64,000 nt of DNA, from the NCBI GenBank assembly GCA_964571815.1, contig CAZNDN010000004.1, positions 1 to 64,000 of the forward strand. The letters are read 5' to 3'. Positions within the stretch are counted from its first letter, which is position 1. Every line of letters starts with the position of its first letter. A model generated the notes under the pieces. The model did no database searches, had not been told where the DNA came from, and worked only from the letters and a program-made list of their open reading frames with translations. Positions 1 through 7,175 of the stretch are shown one piece after another. A program made the position numbers and the translations under genes. Origin of the DNA: CAZNDN01 sp964571815. GTDB lineage: Bacteria; Fibrobacterota; Chitinivibrionia; Chitinivibrionales; WJKA01.

Positions 1-2
1 CG

Positions 3-110
3 GCCCTGCCCTGTGATACCGGCAGCATAAAAGCGGTGCGAGCCAATAACCGCTTCCGCGTGGTCCTGGACAGCAACCGTTGCTCCGTGCCGGCCGAGTA
101 CGCCGGCGTC
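3..110 (+). pseudogene. IS21-family transposase (IstA-like) C-terminal fragment
   Basis: An open frame entering from the left edge encodes a stretch with FRVVLDSNRCSVPAEYAG, which matches the C-terminal beta-barrel region of IS21/IstA-type transposases, where a phrase like FRV-FDSNRYSVPAEYAG is characteristic. Similarity stops at about position 107-110, where the family would continue for roughly another hundred residues. What follows is the reverse-strand remnant of a different gene. The 5' part lies outside the window, so its completeness cannot be judged, but the 3' end is clearly lost. No partner IstB ATPase or terminal inverted repeat is visible. I read this as a dead transposase remnant. 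Confidence 0.6.
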
Positions 111-112
111 TG

Positions 113-437
113 CAAAAACAGCAAATCGACCCGATACCGCTCGTCATCGATACCCAGCCGCTTTTGTCGTGCCATGAAAGCGAAATCGCCGCCCAGTTCC
201 ACCAGGAACGATTCGAGATGATTAATGAGAGCGTCTTCAAGATCGCTTTCGCAATATTCGTCTTTGAGACCCGGAAATTCCAGCACATACGGCTGTTTGA
301 GTTCTTCTCCGGGGGGTAACTTCGTCTTCAGGCTTTTTCTTTCCGCCCTTTGTCAGCGTGGCGGCTTTGTTTTTCGATAGAGCGGTACGTTCGTGGAATT
401 GCGAATCTATCCGGCGGGACAACTGCCGAACCGGGCT
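113..437 (-). pseudogene. DUF1016/YhcG-type PDDEXK nuclease fragment, frameshifted
   Basis: Read on the minus strand, two adjacent frames together give a recognisable piece of the DUF1016 (YhcG, COG4804) family. The first contains ERTALSKNKAATLTKG followed by KPEDEVTP. The second contains PYVLEFPGLKDEYCESDLED, then a segment ending RYRVDLLFL. The frame changes inside a run of six C (G on the plus strand, near 311-316), where removing one base restores continuity. The N-terminal part is missing, and the protein is cut in the middle of the nuclease core at about position 113, exactly where the transposase fragment ends. Intact members are about 350 residues and often sit in mobile or defence regions. 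The frameshift could be a homopolymer error, but the loss of both ends makes this a remnant. Confidence 0.72.
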
Positions 438-547
438 ACCGTCCGCGCTCGATAGTCACACCGCGGCAGCAACCCGGCAATCACGCGCCGGTACACTTGC
501 GGCGCCTTGCCTGATTGTCATAATTGTTACCCCGTCCCCAAGAGAAA

Positions 548-620
548 CACGCCCTTCAGGACTCGAACCTGAAACCTACGGCTTAGAAGGCCGTTGCTCT
601 ATCCATTGAGCTAAGGGCGC
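548..620 (-). tRNA. tRNA-Arg (anticodon UCU)
   Basis: The reverse strand folds as a complete cloverleaf: acceptor arm GCGCCCT paired with AGGGCGT (first pair G-U), a D-arm beginning GCTC, an anticodon stem around CTTCTAA with anticodon TCT, and a T-arm with TTCGAGT. CCA is not encoded. The G-U first pair recurs in the tRNA-Arg at 16156. Confidence 0.95.
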
Positions 621-632
621 GTGTGACCTGAG

Positions 633-881
633 CTATCCATTTCGCGGGCCGTCGTTGCCCCGCGGAGCGGTCGCGCTCTCATCCTCGAACACGGTGGCAT
701 CGTACACCCTCCCGGCGGTGATACGACGGATTCGAACGGCTCCGTTGGTGCGTCCGCCGACCACATCACGCGGCACCCGTCTCCACTGTCCCGTAGGAGA
801 ATGAAAGTACTCGTCGCTCTTGAGAATCTTCTCACCCTTTTTCAGCGTTCTGAACTTCGCGCCTTGCTCGCCCATCGACAT
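633..881 (-). CDS. Small conserved-looking basic protein, unknown function
   Basis: An open frame of 82 codons lies between two tRNA genes on the same strand. The chosen ATG follows GGAGGAGG closely; an ATG two codons downstream (875) has better spacing and is equally possible. The predicted protein is soluble, basic and short. It has a front half of the form FRTLKKGEKILKSDEYF followed by WRRVPRDVVGG and RIRRI. That layout (a KxGE turn, GDE/SDEY, W-x-x-V-P) resembles small beta-barrel proteins found in phages and accessory regions, but I cannot name a family. No signal peptide, membrane segment or catalytic motif is apparent. The strong ribosome binding site is the main argument that it is real. 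Confidence 0.5.
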   Translation of the reverse strand: MSMGEQGAKFRTLKKGEKILKSDEYFHSPTGQWRRVPRDVVGGRTNGAVRIRRITAGRVYDATVFEDESATAPRGNDGPRNG

Positions 882-971
882 CAACCTCCTCCGCCGGATC
901 ATGCTTGTCGACACTGGACCGTGGTGATTCCGACCACGGAATGCCGTCTTCCACAACCGGCACTCTGTTCA

Positions 972-1048
972 TGGTCGGGGTGGGCGGATTTGAACCGCCG
1001 ACCACCTGGTCCCAAACCAGGTGCGCTACCAGACTGCGCTACACCCCG
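972..1048 (-). tRNA. tRNA-Pro (anticodon UGG)
   Basis: The reverse strand gives a full cloverleaf: acceptor CGGGGTG paired with CACCCCG, an anticodon stem CCTGG/CCAGG enclosing TTTGGGA (anticodon TGG), and T-loop TTCAAAT. The discriminator A is followed by an encoded CCA (972-974 on the complementary strand), unlike the two tRNA-Arg genes here. Confidence 0.95.
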
Positions 1049-1187
1049 CGGGCATAAGCTCTACAAATATACTTCCCGTAGGACGCCGGGCGGGGCGGGG
1101 CCCGGAACTGCCGCGCCGGTATTCCCGGTGCCCGCGGCCCTTTCCGAGCCGATGTATTTTTGCCCTTTCCCGCGAGGAGTACCCGCC

Positions 1188-2303
1188 ATGTCCCTTGCGA
1201 CAGGCACAACATTCGCCCTTCTACTCTCCCGGCAACCACTCTATCCCTGTGGATCGACGCCGTGGGTGCGGGCCGTTGTGGACGCTCTCGGGTGGGTGGA
1301 GCAGCGCAAAGGGCGCGTTCTCACATCGGTGGGCATGAATACCTGGGAGCTGGTGCTCACCGCAACCGCCGTGCGCGGAATTCCCCCGGCCATTGCGCTT
1401 CCCGCCGAATCGCATGAGTCGTTTGAACAAGCCTGTGCCGAAACAGCCTGCCGGTTCGACCTTGCCGACAGCAATGCGGAGTTTATCCGTGTACCGACAG
1501 AGGAATGCCCGCACTCCGGGCTCTCTCCGCGAGCAGCACGAGATCGCTACATTGTCCGCCACGCCGACATTCTGCTCCCAATCTCCGTCCGCCCCGGCGG
1601 GTCCATGGAACGGCTCACCGACGAAGCCGCGCAACGGGGCGTACCCGTTGAGCGCGCTTTTTCCGTCCGGCACACGGTTCGGCAGCGTCCGGCGGGATAC
1701 CGCATTGAAGCCGGTCTGCTCACCGACGAAGCCCGGGAGATTGCCGGCGGAGATTTTGTCGTACACTGGACCCGGTCTTCCGCCGGGCCCTGGCCCGGAG
1801 AGAAAAAAAGCACATACTACCGCGCAATCCTCCAAAGCTCCTCGTACCCCCGCGACGGTTTTGCCGCGCTGCGGGCCATTCTCGACACCGGCCGCATTGC
1901 CGCCTCCGCGCGCCACATGCCCGGCGGGATACCCACGGTCTCCTTCTCCGACCACTCCCCCGCCCGCATGCTGCCGCTGATGCGCTGGAGGGCACGCTAC
2001 CGGGAGATGTCCTACGAGCCTTACGGGATCGGATTGACCGCACAACGTGCCCGTGAACTGGGAATCAGACCCGTGACGTACGGACCACACTCAAACTCCG
2101 TTCCCCGCTGGCTTCATCAGTCTCCCGGTGTAAAAGGCGACTGGGGGGCTGAGCGGGAATTGCGCTACCGCGGAGACCTTTCTCTTCACACTCTTGCCCC
2201 ACGCGATATCCACTGCTTCTGCCCGACCCCCCGCGAAGCCCGCCTCATGCGGAACCGCTTCGGCGTTCAGGCTCTGGCGCTGCTGAAAAGCCCCCCGGCG
2301 TGA
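1188..2303 (+). CDS. Two-domain protein: SLOG-like Rossmann N-terminus and DUF2971-like C-terminus, possible defence factor
   Basis: This gene encodes 371 residues. The ATG at 1188 has GAGGAG eight bases upstream; the frame is open further upstream but runs through the tRNA-Pro gene, so earlier starts are excluded. The N-terminal half (about 1-175) has a Rossmann-like layout with TSVGMNTWELVLTA, then RDRYIVRHADILLPISVRPGG. This resembles the SLOG/LOG group of nucleotide-sensing domains. The C-terminal half (about 185-371) contains VVHWTR, TVSFSD, YEPYGIGLT and WGAERELRY. That pattern (a his/trp start, a phrase on current visibility, then W-x-x-E-x-E-x-R) is what DUF2971-type abortive infection proteins show. 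SLOG domains fused to effector domains are known in bacterial conflict systems. Its position between tRNA genes and mobile-element debris fits an accessory role. Domain assignments are by eye and the defence role is inference. Confidence 0.55.
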   Translation: MSLATGTTFALLLSRQPLYPCGSTPWVRAVVDALGWVEQRKGRVLTSVGMNTWELVLTATAVRGIPPAIALPAESHESFEQACAETACRFDLADSNAEFIRVPTEECPHSGLSPRAARDRYIVRHADILLPISVRPGGSMERLTDEAAQRGVPVERAFSVRHTVRQRPAGYRIEAGLLTDEAREIAGGDFVVHWTRSSAGPWPGEKKSTYYRAILQSSSYPRDGFAALRAILDTGRIAASARHMPGGIPTVSFSDHSPARMLPLMRWRARYREMSYEPYGIGLTAQRARELGIRPVTYGPHSNSVPRWLHQSPGVKGDWGAERELRYRGDLSLHTLAPRDIHCFCPTPREARLMRNRFGVQALALLKSPPA

Positions 2304-2436
2304 GTCGAGCTTCTTCGCACAGCAGGTTCACCGGCACCTTCTCACCTGCCCGGCACGGTCGCCCGAAGCAAGAAACCGCGAAGGCGCCGACGGCGGCAGG
2401 GGCGACGGTTGCAGAGGAATAGAAAATGCGCAACGG

Positions 2437-2895
2437 TCAGCGTGAGGATTCCTTCAGACGCCCGGAGTGAATGTCGTCGTGAAGCACACAGGCTTCCTGC
2501 GTGGTTGCCGGCCGGTAGCGCTGAAGCGTTTCCATGCCGAGGAGGTCGAGTGCCTGCTGCTCGGTAAGCGGCTTGTACTCGCCGTCGACATCGACCAGCT
2601 CCTCACGATGATATACGGGCTTGCCCTGATCGTCTTTCATGGCCAGAAGCTGCTCCACCTGCTGCTTCGTAGTCGTCGCGGAGCGGAGTTTTCTCAGTTG
2701 CTTGAAATCCTCCGAATAGAACGTCTCGGCCGATTCGTAGACGGGCTCGCCGCGCCACCGCAGAGACAGGAGTATGTCAAGTTCCTCCTGTGTCAGTGCA
2801 CGACTTGTCACGTCGCCGCGCTTTTTCTCGAGCCGCCCGAACTCCTTCGACCATTTCCGCCGAACATACGAATGGTGGTCTTCGTGGGTCTTCAT
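2437..2895 (-). CDS. Hypothetical protein with three internal repeats
   Basis: The product is 152 residues, hydrophilic and highly charged, starting at an ATG preceded by GAGGGA. I do not recognise the family. Three imperfect repeats of about 40-45 residues can be seen, each beginning with a short helix and a turn: LTQEELDILLSLRWRGEPVY, then TTKQQVEQLLAMKDDQGKPV, then PLTEQQALDLLGMETLQRY. A threonine, a glutamine/glutamate pair and a double leucine recur at the same spacing. There is no signal peptide or membrane segment, so it should be cytoplasmic. It is transcribed in the same direction as dnaK, which follows 271 bases later, but a shared transcript is not implied because dnaK lies upstream in transcription and has its own hairpin between them. 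Confidence 0.65.
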   Translation of the reverse strand: MKTHEDHHSYVRRKWSKEFGRLEKKRGDVTSRALTQEELDILLSLRWRGEPVYESAETFYSEDFKQLRKLRSATTTKQQVEQLLAMKDDQGKPVYHREELVDVDGEYKPLTEQQALDLLGMETLQRYRPATTQEACVLHDDIHSGRLKESSR

Positions 2896-3111
2896 AGCTT
2901 CCCTCGCTCCAGCGCAAAGTGCACCTCAACTCGCCGTTGGCCGTCGCCGGGCAGTCCGTAGTGCGGTATCGTCGTCCGCCTGAACCGCCGGATTGACGAA
3001 CCCGACCTGCCCGATCGGATACCGCGGTCATTCGAAACTACATTGTGCCGGCGTGTTTTGTCTCGATTCGGTTCGCCGTCCGCTCACCGTCGGCGGAATC
3101 GACGCAAACCG

Positions 3112-3143
3112 ACGGGGGCCGGATCACCCCATCCGGCCCCCGT
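3112..3143 (-). terminator. Strong hairpin downstream of dnaK
   Basis: A perfect 13-bp stem (ACGGGGGCCGGAT / ATCCGGCCCCCGT) closes a six-base loop 24 bases beyond the dnaK stop codon. No good T-run follows on the minus strand, so it may act as a transcript-stabilising hairpin or a weak terminator. Confidence 0.55.
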
Positions 3144-3166
3144 CTTCCCGCGGTCAACCACTGTGC

Positions 3167-5098
3167 CTACTTCCCCTCGTCAACCACCTCAAAATCGGCG
3201 TCAACGGCGCTGTCGCCGCCTTGGGACGCTCCACTACCCTGCTGCTGCGTGGAGCCGTTTCCGCCCCCCGCGGCGCTGCCGGCCGCACCTGCCTGCCCCT
3301 GCCCGTACATCGCTTCGGCCATCGTGTGCGACGCCTTACCAAGGGCTTCCATCGACGCTTTGATTGCGGCGGTATCACCCGACTTCACCTTGCTCTTGAG
3401 ATCCTCCAGCGCGCTCGTGATCGCTTCTCGCCGGCCGGCGTCCACCTTGTCACCCGCCTCCGACAATGTCTTCTCGGTCTGGTAGACAAGCTGGTCGGCC
3501 TGGTTTTTCACTTCGACCTTCTCCTTCTCCTGCTTGTCCTGTTCGGCGTGCGACTCGGCTTCCTTGACCATGCGCTGGATCTCCTGCTCCGAAAGCCCGC
3601 TGGAAGCTTCGATCCTGATACGCTGTTCCTTGCCCGTTCCCCGGTCCTTGGCACTGACATTGAGGATCCCGTTGGCATCGATATCGAACGTAACCTCGAT
3701 CTGCGGCAGTCCCCGCGGGGCGGCGGGGATACCCTCCAGGTTGAACTTGCCCAGCAGACGATTGTGCGCGGCAATCTCACGCTCACCCTGGTACACCATG
3801 ACGGTCACCGCGGTCTGATTGTCTTCGGCCGTCGAGAACACCTGGCTCTTCTTCGTGGGAATCGTGGTGTTCCGCTCGATAAGCTTGGTGAAAACGCCAC
3901 CCAGCGTCTCGATACCCAGCGAAAGCGGCGTGACATCAAGCAGCAACGTATCCTTCACCGAGCTGTCGCCTACGATAATCGCGCCCTGAATGGCCGCGCC
4001 CAGCGCAACCGCTTCGTCGGGATTGACTCCCTTGTTTGGCGACCTGCCGAACACCTCCTCAACACGCTTCTGTACCGCCGGAATCCGGGTCGAACCCCCC
4101 ACCAGAATCACTTCGTTGATATCGCCCTGCCGCAGGCCGGCATCCGCCAGCGCCTTCCGGCACGGCTCCACGGTCCGGTCGATCAGCCCGCCGATCAGCG
4201 CCTCGAACTTCGCCCGGGTGATATTCATGTCCAGGTGCCTGGGTCCGCCGGAATCGGCGGTCACGAACGGAAGATTCACCGACGTCTGCATGGACGTGGA
4301 CAGTTCACACTTGGCCTTCTCCGCGGCTTCCCTCACCCGCTGAAGGGCCATGCGGTCGCTACGCAGATCGATACCCGACTCCTTCTTGAATTCATCGGCG
4401 ATGTAATCCACCAGCGCCTTGTCAAAATCGTCACCTCCCAGATGAGTGTCGCCATTGGTGGATTTTACCTCAAAGACGCCGTCGCCGATCTCCAGGATCG
4501 AAATATCGAACGTACCTCCGCCCAGGTCAAAGACCGCTATCTTCTCGTTTCCCTTTTTGTCAAGACCGTAGGCCAGCGATGCCGCGGTGGGTTCGTTGAT
4601 GATCCGCTTTACCTCAAGCCCGGCGATCCGGCCCGCGTCCTTGGTCGCCTGCCGCTGGGAATCGTTGAAGTACGCCGGTACCGTAATCACCGCCTCCTTC
4701 ACTTCCGTACCCAGGTACTCCTCAGCCGCCTTCTTCAGGTTCCGCAGCACCATCGCGGAGATTTCGGGCGGCGTGTAATCCGTGCCCATCACTCTCACCT
4801 GCACCGGCTCCTCGGCGCTCCCGGTCACCGTATACGGAACCATCTTCTCTTCCTGCTGCACTTCGCTCCCCCGGCGTCCCATGAAGCGTTTGATCGACGA
4901 CACCGTGTTTTCGGAGTTGGTCACGGCCTGGCGCTTGGCCATACCACCCACGAGCCGCTGCCCATCCTTGGTAAACGCCACGATCGACGGCGTGGTTCGG
5001 GCGCCGTCGGTATTGGCAATCACCGTCGGCTTCCCGCCCTCCATGACCGCCAGACAGGAATTCGTTGTACCCAGATCAATTCCGATTATTCTGGCCAT
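3167..5098 (-). CDS. dnaK: Molecular chaperone DnaK (Hsp70)
   Basis: DnaK binds exposed hydrophobic segments of unfolded proteins and cycles between ATP and ADP states with DnaJ and GrpE. The protein is 643 residues, the usual length. The ATPase domain opens with ARIIGIDLGTTNSCLAVMEG. It also carries FDLGGGTFDISILEI (phosphate loop), INEPTAASLAYGLD and ILVGGSTRIPAVQ. The substrate-binding domain follows, with DVTPLSLGIETLGG and FDIDANGILNVSA. A Gly/Gln/Ser-rich linker leads to the acidic C-terminal end DADFEVVDEGK. The start at 5098 was chosen because MARIIGID is the family start and AGGGGG sits just upstream; an extension of 11 codons is open but not conserved. No grpE or dnaJ lies beside it. 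No CIRCE element is visible upstream; a sigma-54-like site is (see separate entry). Confidence 0.98.
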   Translation of the reverse strand: MARIIGIDLGTTNSCLAVMEGGKPTVIANTDGARTTPSIVAFTKDGQRLVGGMAKRQAVTNSENTVSSIKRFMGRRGSEVQQEEKMVPYTVTGSAEEPVQVRVMGTDYTPPEISAMVLRNLKKAAEEYLGTEVKEAVITVPAYFNDSQRQATKDAGRIAGLEVKRIINEPTAASLAYGLDKKGNEKIAVFDLGGGTFDISILEIGDGVFEVKSTNGDTHLGGDDFDKALVDYIADEFKKESGIDLRSDRMALQRVREAAEKAKCELSTSMQTSVNLPFVTADSGGPRHLDMNITRAKFEALIGGLIDRTVEPCRKALADAGLRQGDINEVILVGGSTRIPAVQKRVEEVFGRSPNKGVNPDEAVALGAAIQGAIIVGDSSVKDTLLLDVTPLSLGIETLGGVFTKLIERNTTIPTKKSQVFSTAEDNQTAVTVMVYQGEREIAAHNRLLGKFNLEGIPAAPRGLPQIEVTFDIDANGILNVSAKDRGTGKEQRIRIEASSGLSEQEIQRMVKEAESHAEQDKQEKEKVEVKNQADQLVYQTEKTLSEAGDKVDAGRREAITSALEDLKSKVKSGDTAAIKASMEALGKASHTMAEAMYGQGQAGAAGSAAGGGNGSTQQQGSGASQGGDSAVDADFEVVDEGK

Positions 5099-5170
5099 AC
5101 CTGCCCCCTTTGTTGTGGTTTCCCCCGGCAACGACGACTACTTGTTTCCTGGTACTTCCGTGATGCTGTC

Positions 5171-5186
5171 GCAAGCGTCATGCCAA
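5171..5186 (-). promoter_or_regulatory. Candidate sigma-54 (-24/-12) promoter for dnaK
   Basis: The minus strand reads TTGGCATGACGCTTGC, which keeps the sigma-54 hallmark of GG and GC separated by ten bases and matches TTGGCA(C/T)G-N4-TTGC. Transcription would begin about 60 bases before the dnaK start codon. Single short matches arise by chance, and no activator gene or upstream activator site was recognised here. Confidence 0.4.
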
Positions 5187-5553
5187 AGCCGTCAAACCGC
5201 AACAAGGGGTTTTCTGAGCCTGTTTTGGAGCATTTCGGTACCGAGGGCTCAAAGAAGAACGGGCTTACGTTTGGTTTTTCAACAGGAGGTGTTCCAATGT
5301 GCAACGGCACCGCCACAGCCGGAGGGTGTTGGCCCGGCAGACCGACGCCGGGTAAGGACCGCCGCGGAACGTCACGGGCAGCTCTCGTACCAGGTGAACG
5401 GGCAGGCCGCGGGAGGGTACCGTCCCGAGCGGCAACAGGGCCGACTCGCGGGGGTCATCACGTTCCTTCCGGCAGGACGATGCCTCCGGGGCTGCCGGGC
5501 CGAGGCCGATCGGACGCTCACGGGTTGGCCGATTCCGGGAGCCCGGTGCCGGG
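5187..5553. other. Intergenic region with an orphan Shine-Dalgarno and unsupported frame
   Basis: About 370 bases separate the dnaK promoter region from the next minus-strand gene. On the plus strand, a strong CAGGAGG stands eight bases before an ATG at 5297. The frame that follows (133 codons, to 5698) is rich in Arg, Pro and Gly and overlaps a better gene on the opposite strand. In a neighbouring frame a more protein-like stretch occurs around 5385-5510. Either a short coding sequence with a frame change was here, or the ribosome-site match is fortuitous. I do not call a gene. Confidence 0.3.
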
Positions 5554-5814
5554 CTACTTCTTCACCACCATGCGCGCGGTTCTCACACCCACTGTCGCGA
5601 GTACCACGAGCGTTGCCAGTGCAATGACGGCAAGAACCGCGGCCTTCTTCTTCCGGTGGGCGCGCCGGGTACGCCGGGTGTGCATCTCGCGCTGCTGAAT
5701 GGTTTCGGGGATGATCCCCAGACGTCTCAGCTTCGCCTCAAGCTGCTCCAGGCGTGACTCAACCTCCCGGACCCGCCGTGCCGTCTCCGGAGGATAGGAT
5801 TTCTCGTCTCGCAT
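5554..5814 (-). CDS. Small coiled-coil protein with one C-terminal membrane segment
   Basis: The product is 86 residues. The start at 5814 is an ATG with AGGA seven bases upstream; a GTG seven codons earlier is less well placed. The first half is a charged helix with heptad-like leucines (TARRVREVESRLEQLEAKL). A basic stretch (TRRTRRAHRKKK) follows. The protein ends with one hydrophobic helix, AAVLAVIALATLVVLATVGV, and a short basic tail. The topology is therefore a tail-anchored inner membrane protein with a cytoplasmic coiled coil. No family name can be given. It lies upstream of dnaK in transcription order, 455 bases away, so co-transcription is doubtful. Confidence 0.65.
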   Translation of the reverse strand: MRDEKSYPPETARRVREVESRLEQLEAKLRRLGIIPETIQQREMHTRRTRRAHRKKKAAVLAVIALATLVVLATVGVRTARMVVKK

Positions 5815-5897
5815 ACATCGTCCTTTCTCATGCACTTATCTGGTGCGACATTTTCGGCACCGCCCCGCCGCCGCAAGCAATTGCTTCGGCCACACGA

Positions 5898-6719
5898 TCA
5901 AGCGTCGTCCTCCCGGCGATCCAGCAACCCGAAGACCTCCTCGAGAATCTCGGTCACTCGCGCCAACGGATCGAACCGTATTCTGGTCTCCTCCCTTCCC
6001 ACCATGAGGAAGAGTCCTTTGAGAGCATACTCAGTGGTGTATGATGCCAGGTTCGTGGTCAGGGAATCGTACGCGGGCTCCGGCAACCGATCGAGGGCCA
6101 GGGCATTGAGCGTGGTGTACTGAGTCACCAGATCGTTGTAGTTGGTGGAGATGAATTTCCACAGTTGATGAGCCCCCACCAGCTCCAGCGTGCTGTCCAC
6201 AAACGGTGAGTACAAATCGGTAAGAGGCTGCAGTGTCCTCTCCCGGAGATAGTCGGTGGCTTCCGTGCTGTCGCCGTTGAGTATCCCTCGCGCATCCTCG
6301 ATCGTCATGGCCCTGACGGCGCTCTTGAAGATCCCGACCGACATCGGCGCCGCCTTTTCCGCCGCGCGGTTGATTGACGTGCGAAGAGAGTCGCGCAAGC
6401 CGGTCAGCGCCGCGAATTCCAGTACCCGGCCGGCCAGGGGAATCTGCTCCAGACGCTCCACATAGTCCAGCGCACCGGAGACATCCTCGGGAAGCGCAAT
6501 CCGTACTGCCTCATCCACGAGATACCCGCGGGCTGAATCGCCGAGCCTGGTTGCCGCCGAATCAATCCCCACCGCGAGCGCTTCCTTGAGCCCCTGAGCG
6601 ACCCGGGCCGCGGTGATCCCGTCTTCCCCTGAAGTATCGGAAAGCAGGTCCAGATCGCACGATACCATTAGGGCCATGATTGCAGGGCATAGGGCCGCGC
6701 CGACACGCCGGAAGTGCAT
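5898..6719 (-). CDS. DUF4197 family lipoprotein
   Basis: The product is 273 residues starting at an ATG with AGGA nearby. The N-terminus is a lipoprotein signal: a short basic start, a hydrophobic core and a lipobox-like ALMVSC with Cys at about residue 21. The mature part matches DUF4197: GLKEALAVGIDSA near the start, IALPEDV, INRAAEKAAP in the middle, then MTIEDARGILNGDSTEATDY, YNDLVTQY, and a C-terminal ALKGLFLMVGREETRIR. This family is periplasmic or outer-membrane associated, helical and of unknown function. It is often a single-gene transcript, and here too no functional partner is adjacent. An acidic ending, LLDRREDDA, follows the conserved domain. Confidence 0.8.
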   Translation of the reverse strand: MHFRRVGAALCPAIMALMVSCDLDLLSDTSGEDGITAARVAQGLKEALAVGIDSAATRLGDSARGYLVDEAVRIALPEDVSGALDYVERLEQIPLAGRVLEFAALTGLRDSLRTSINRAAEKAAPMSVGIFKSAVRAMTIEDARGILNGDSTEATDYLRERTLQPLTDLYSPFVDSTLELVGAHQLWKFISTNYNDLVTQYTTLNALALDRLPEPAYDSLTTNLASYTTEYALKGLFLMVGREETRIRFDPLARVTEILEEVFGLLDRREDDA

Positions 6720-7175
6720 GGTTTCCTCACTTGTACGCTTCAACCACCGGTTTCCACGAAAAAGATAGTATGTCGCGCGGCTCCAACGCATGCGGCTTCT
6801 CCCCGGCCCGTGCCGCCGCTCCGGCACGGATCCTTCGCAGCCACCCACCCAACGCCCTAACGCGTTGCCGATATGGTAGTTACAAGGAATACCGGCTGGT
6901 GTGCGACGTTCGACGAGACTCCATCCGTCCGGATACACTCGTGCCCGCGGCAACCCCCGTGCCCGGGCTGGTGATCGGCCGAGCGGTCCGCCGGCGGCGT
7001 CCTGGTCGGAAGCCGGGGCCTCGGAAAATTCCTGATTTTTTTTCGAATGTGCCTTATATTAGAGTGAGGTGCATCCAATCGCACCGCCTGCCTGATACGT
7101 CACGAGCGACGAGCGACCCCGGCTTTGTACCCACGGGTCCGGGAAACGCATTCAGCAGAGGAGGGGACCGCCACC
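6720..7175. other. Divergent intergenic region with probable sigma-factor promoter
   Basis: This 456-base stretch separates the DUF4197 lipoprotein (minus) from the sigma-factor gene (plus). A plus-strand -10 box TATATT at 7055-7060 lies 17 bases after a weak -35 CTGATT at 7032-7037, within an AT-rich patch that stands out from the GC-rich surroundings. The rest holds no open frame with credible composition, and I saw no RNA structure. Confidence 0.45.

Noticed and set aside
801..1187. Upstream extension of the 1188 gene to 801
   Set aside because: The open frame runs through the tRNA-Pro gene, has no conserved sequence and ignores the good GAGGAG site at the 1188 start.
5099..5300. CIRCE/HrcA or sigma-32 element upstream of dnaK
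   Set aside because: No TTAGCACTC-N9-GAGTGCTAA and no convincing sigma-32 boxes were found; only a sigma-54-like site.
2993..5698. 901-codon open frame antisense to dnaK
   Set aside because: It mirrors dnaK codons, has His/Arg-rich shadow composition and no motif; a product of high GC in third positions.
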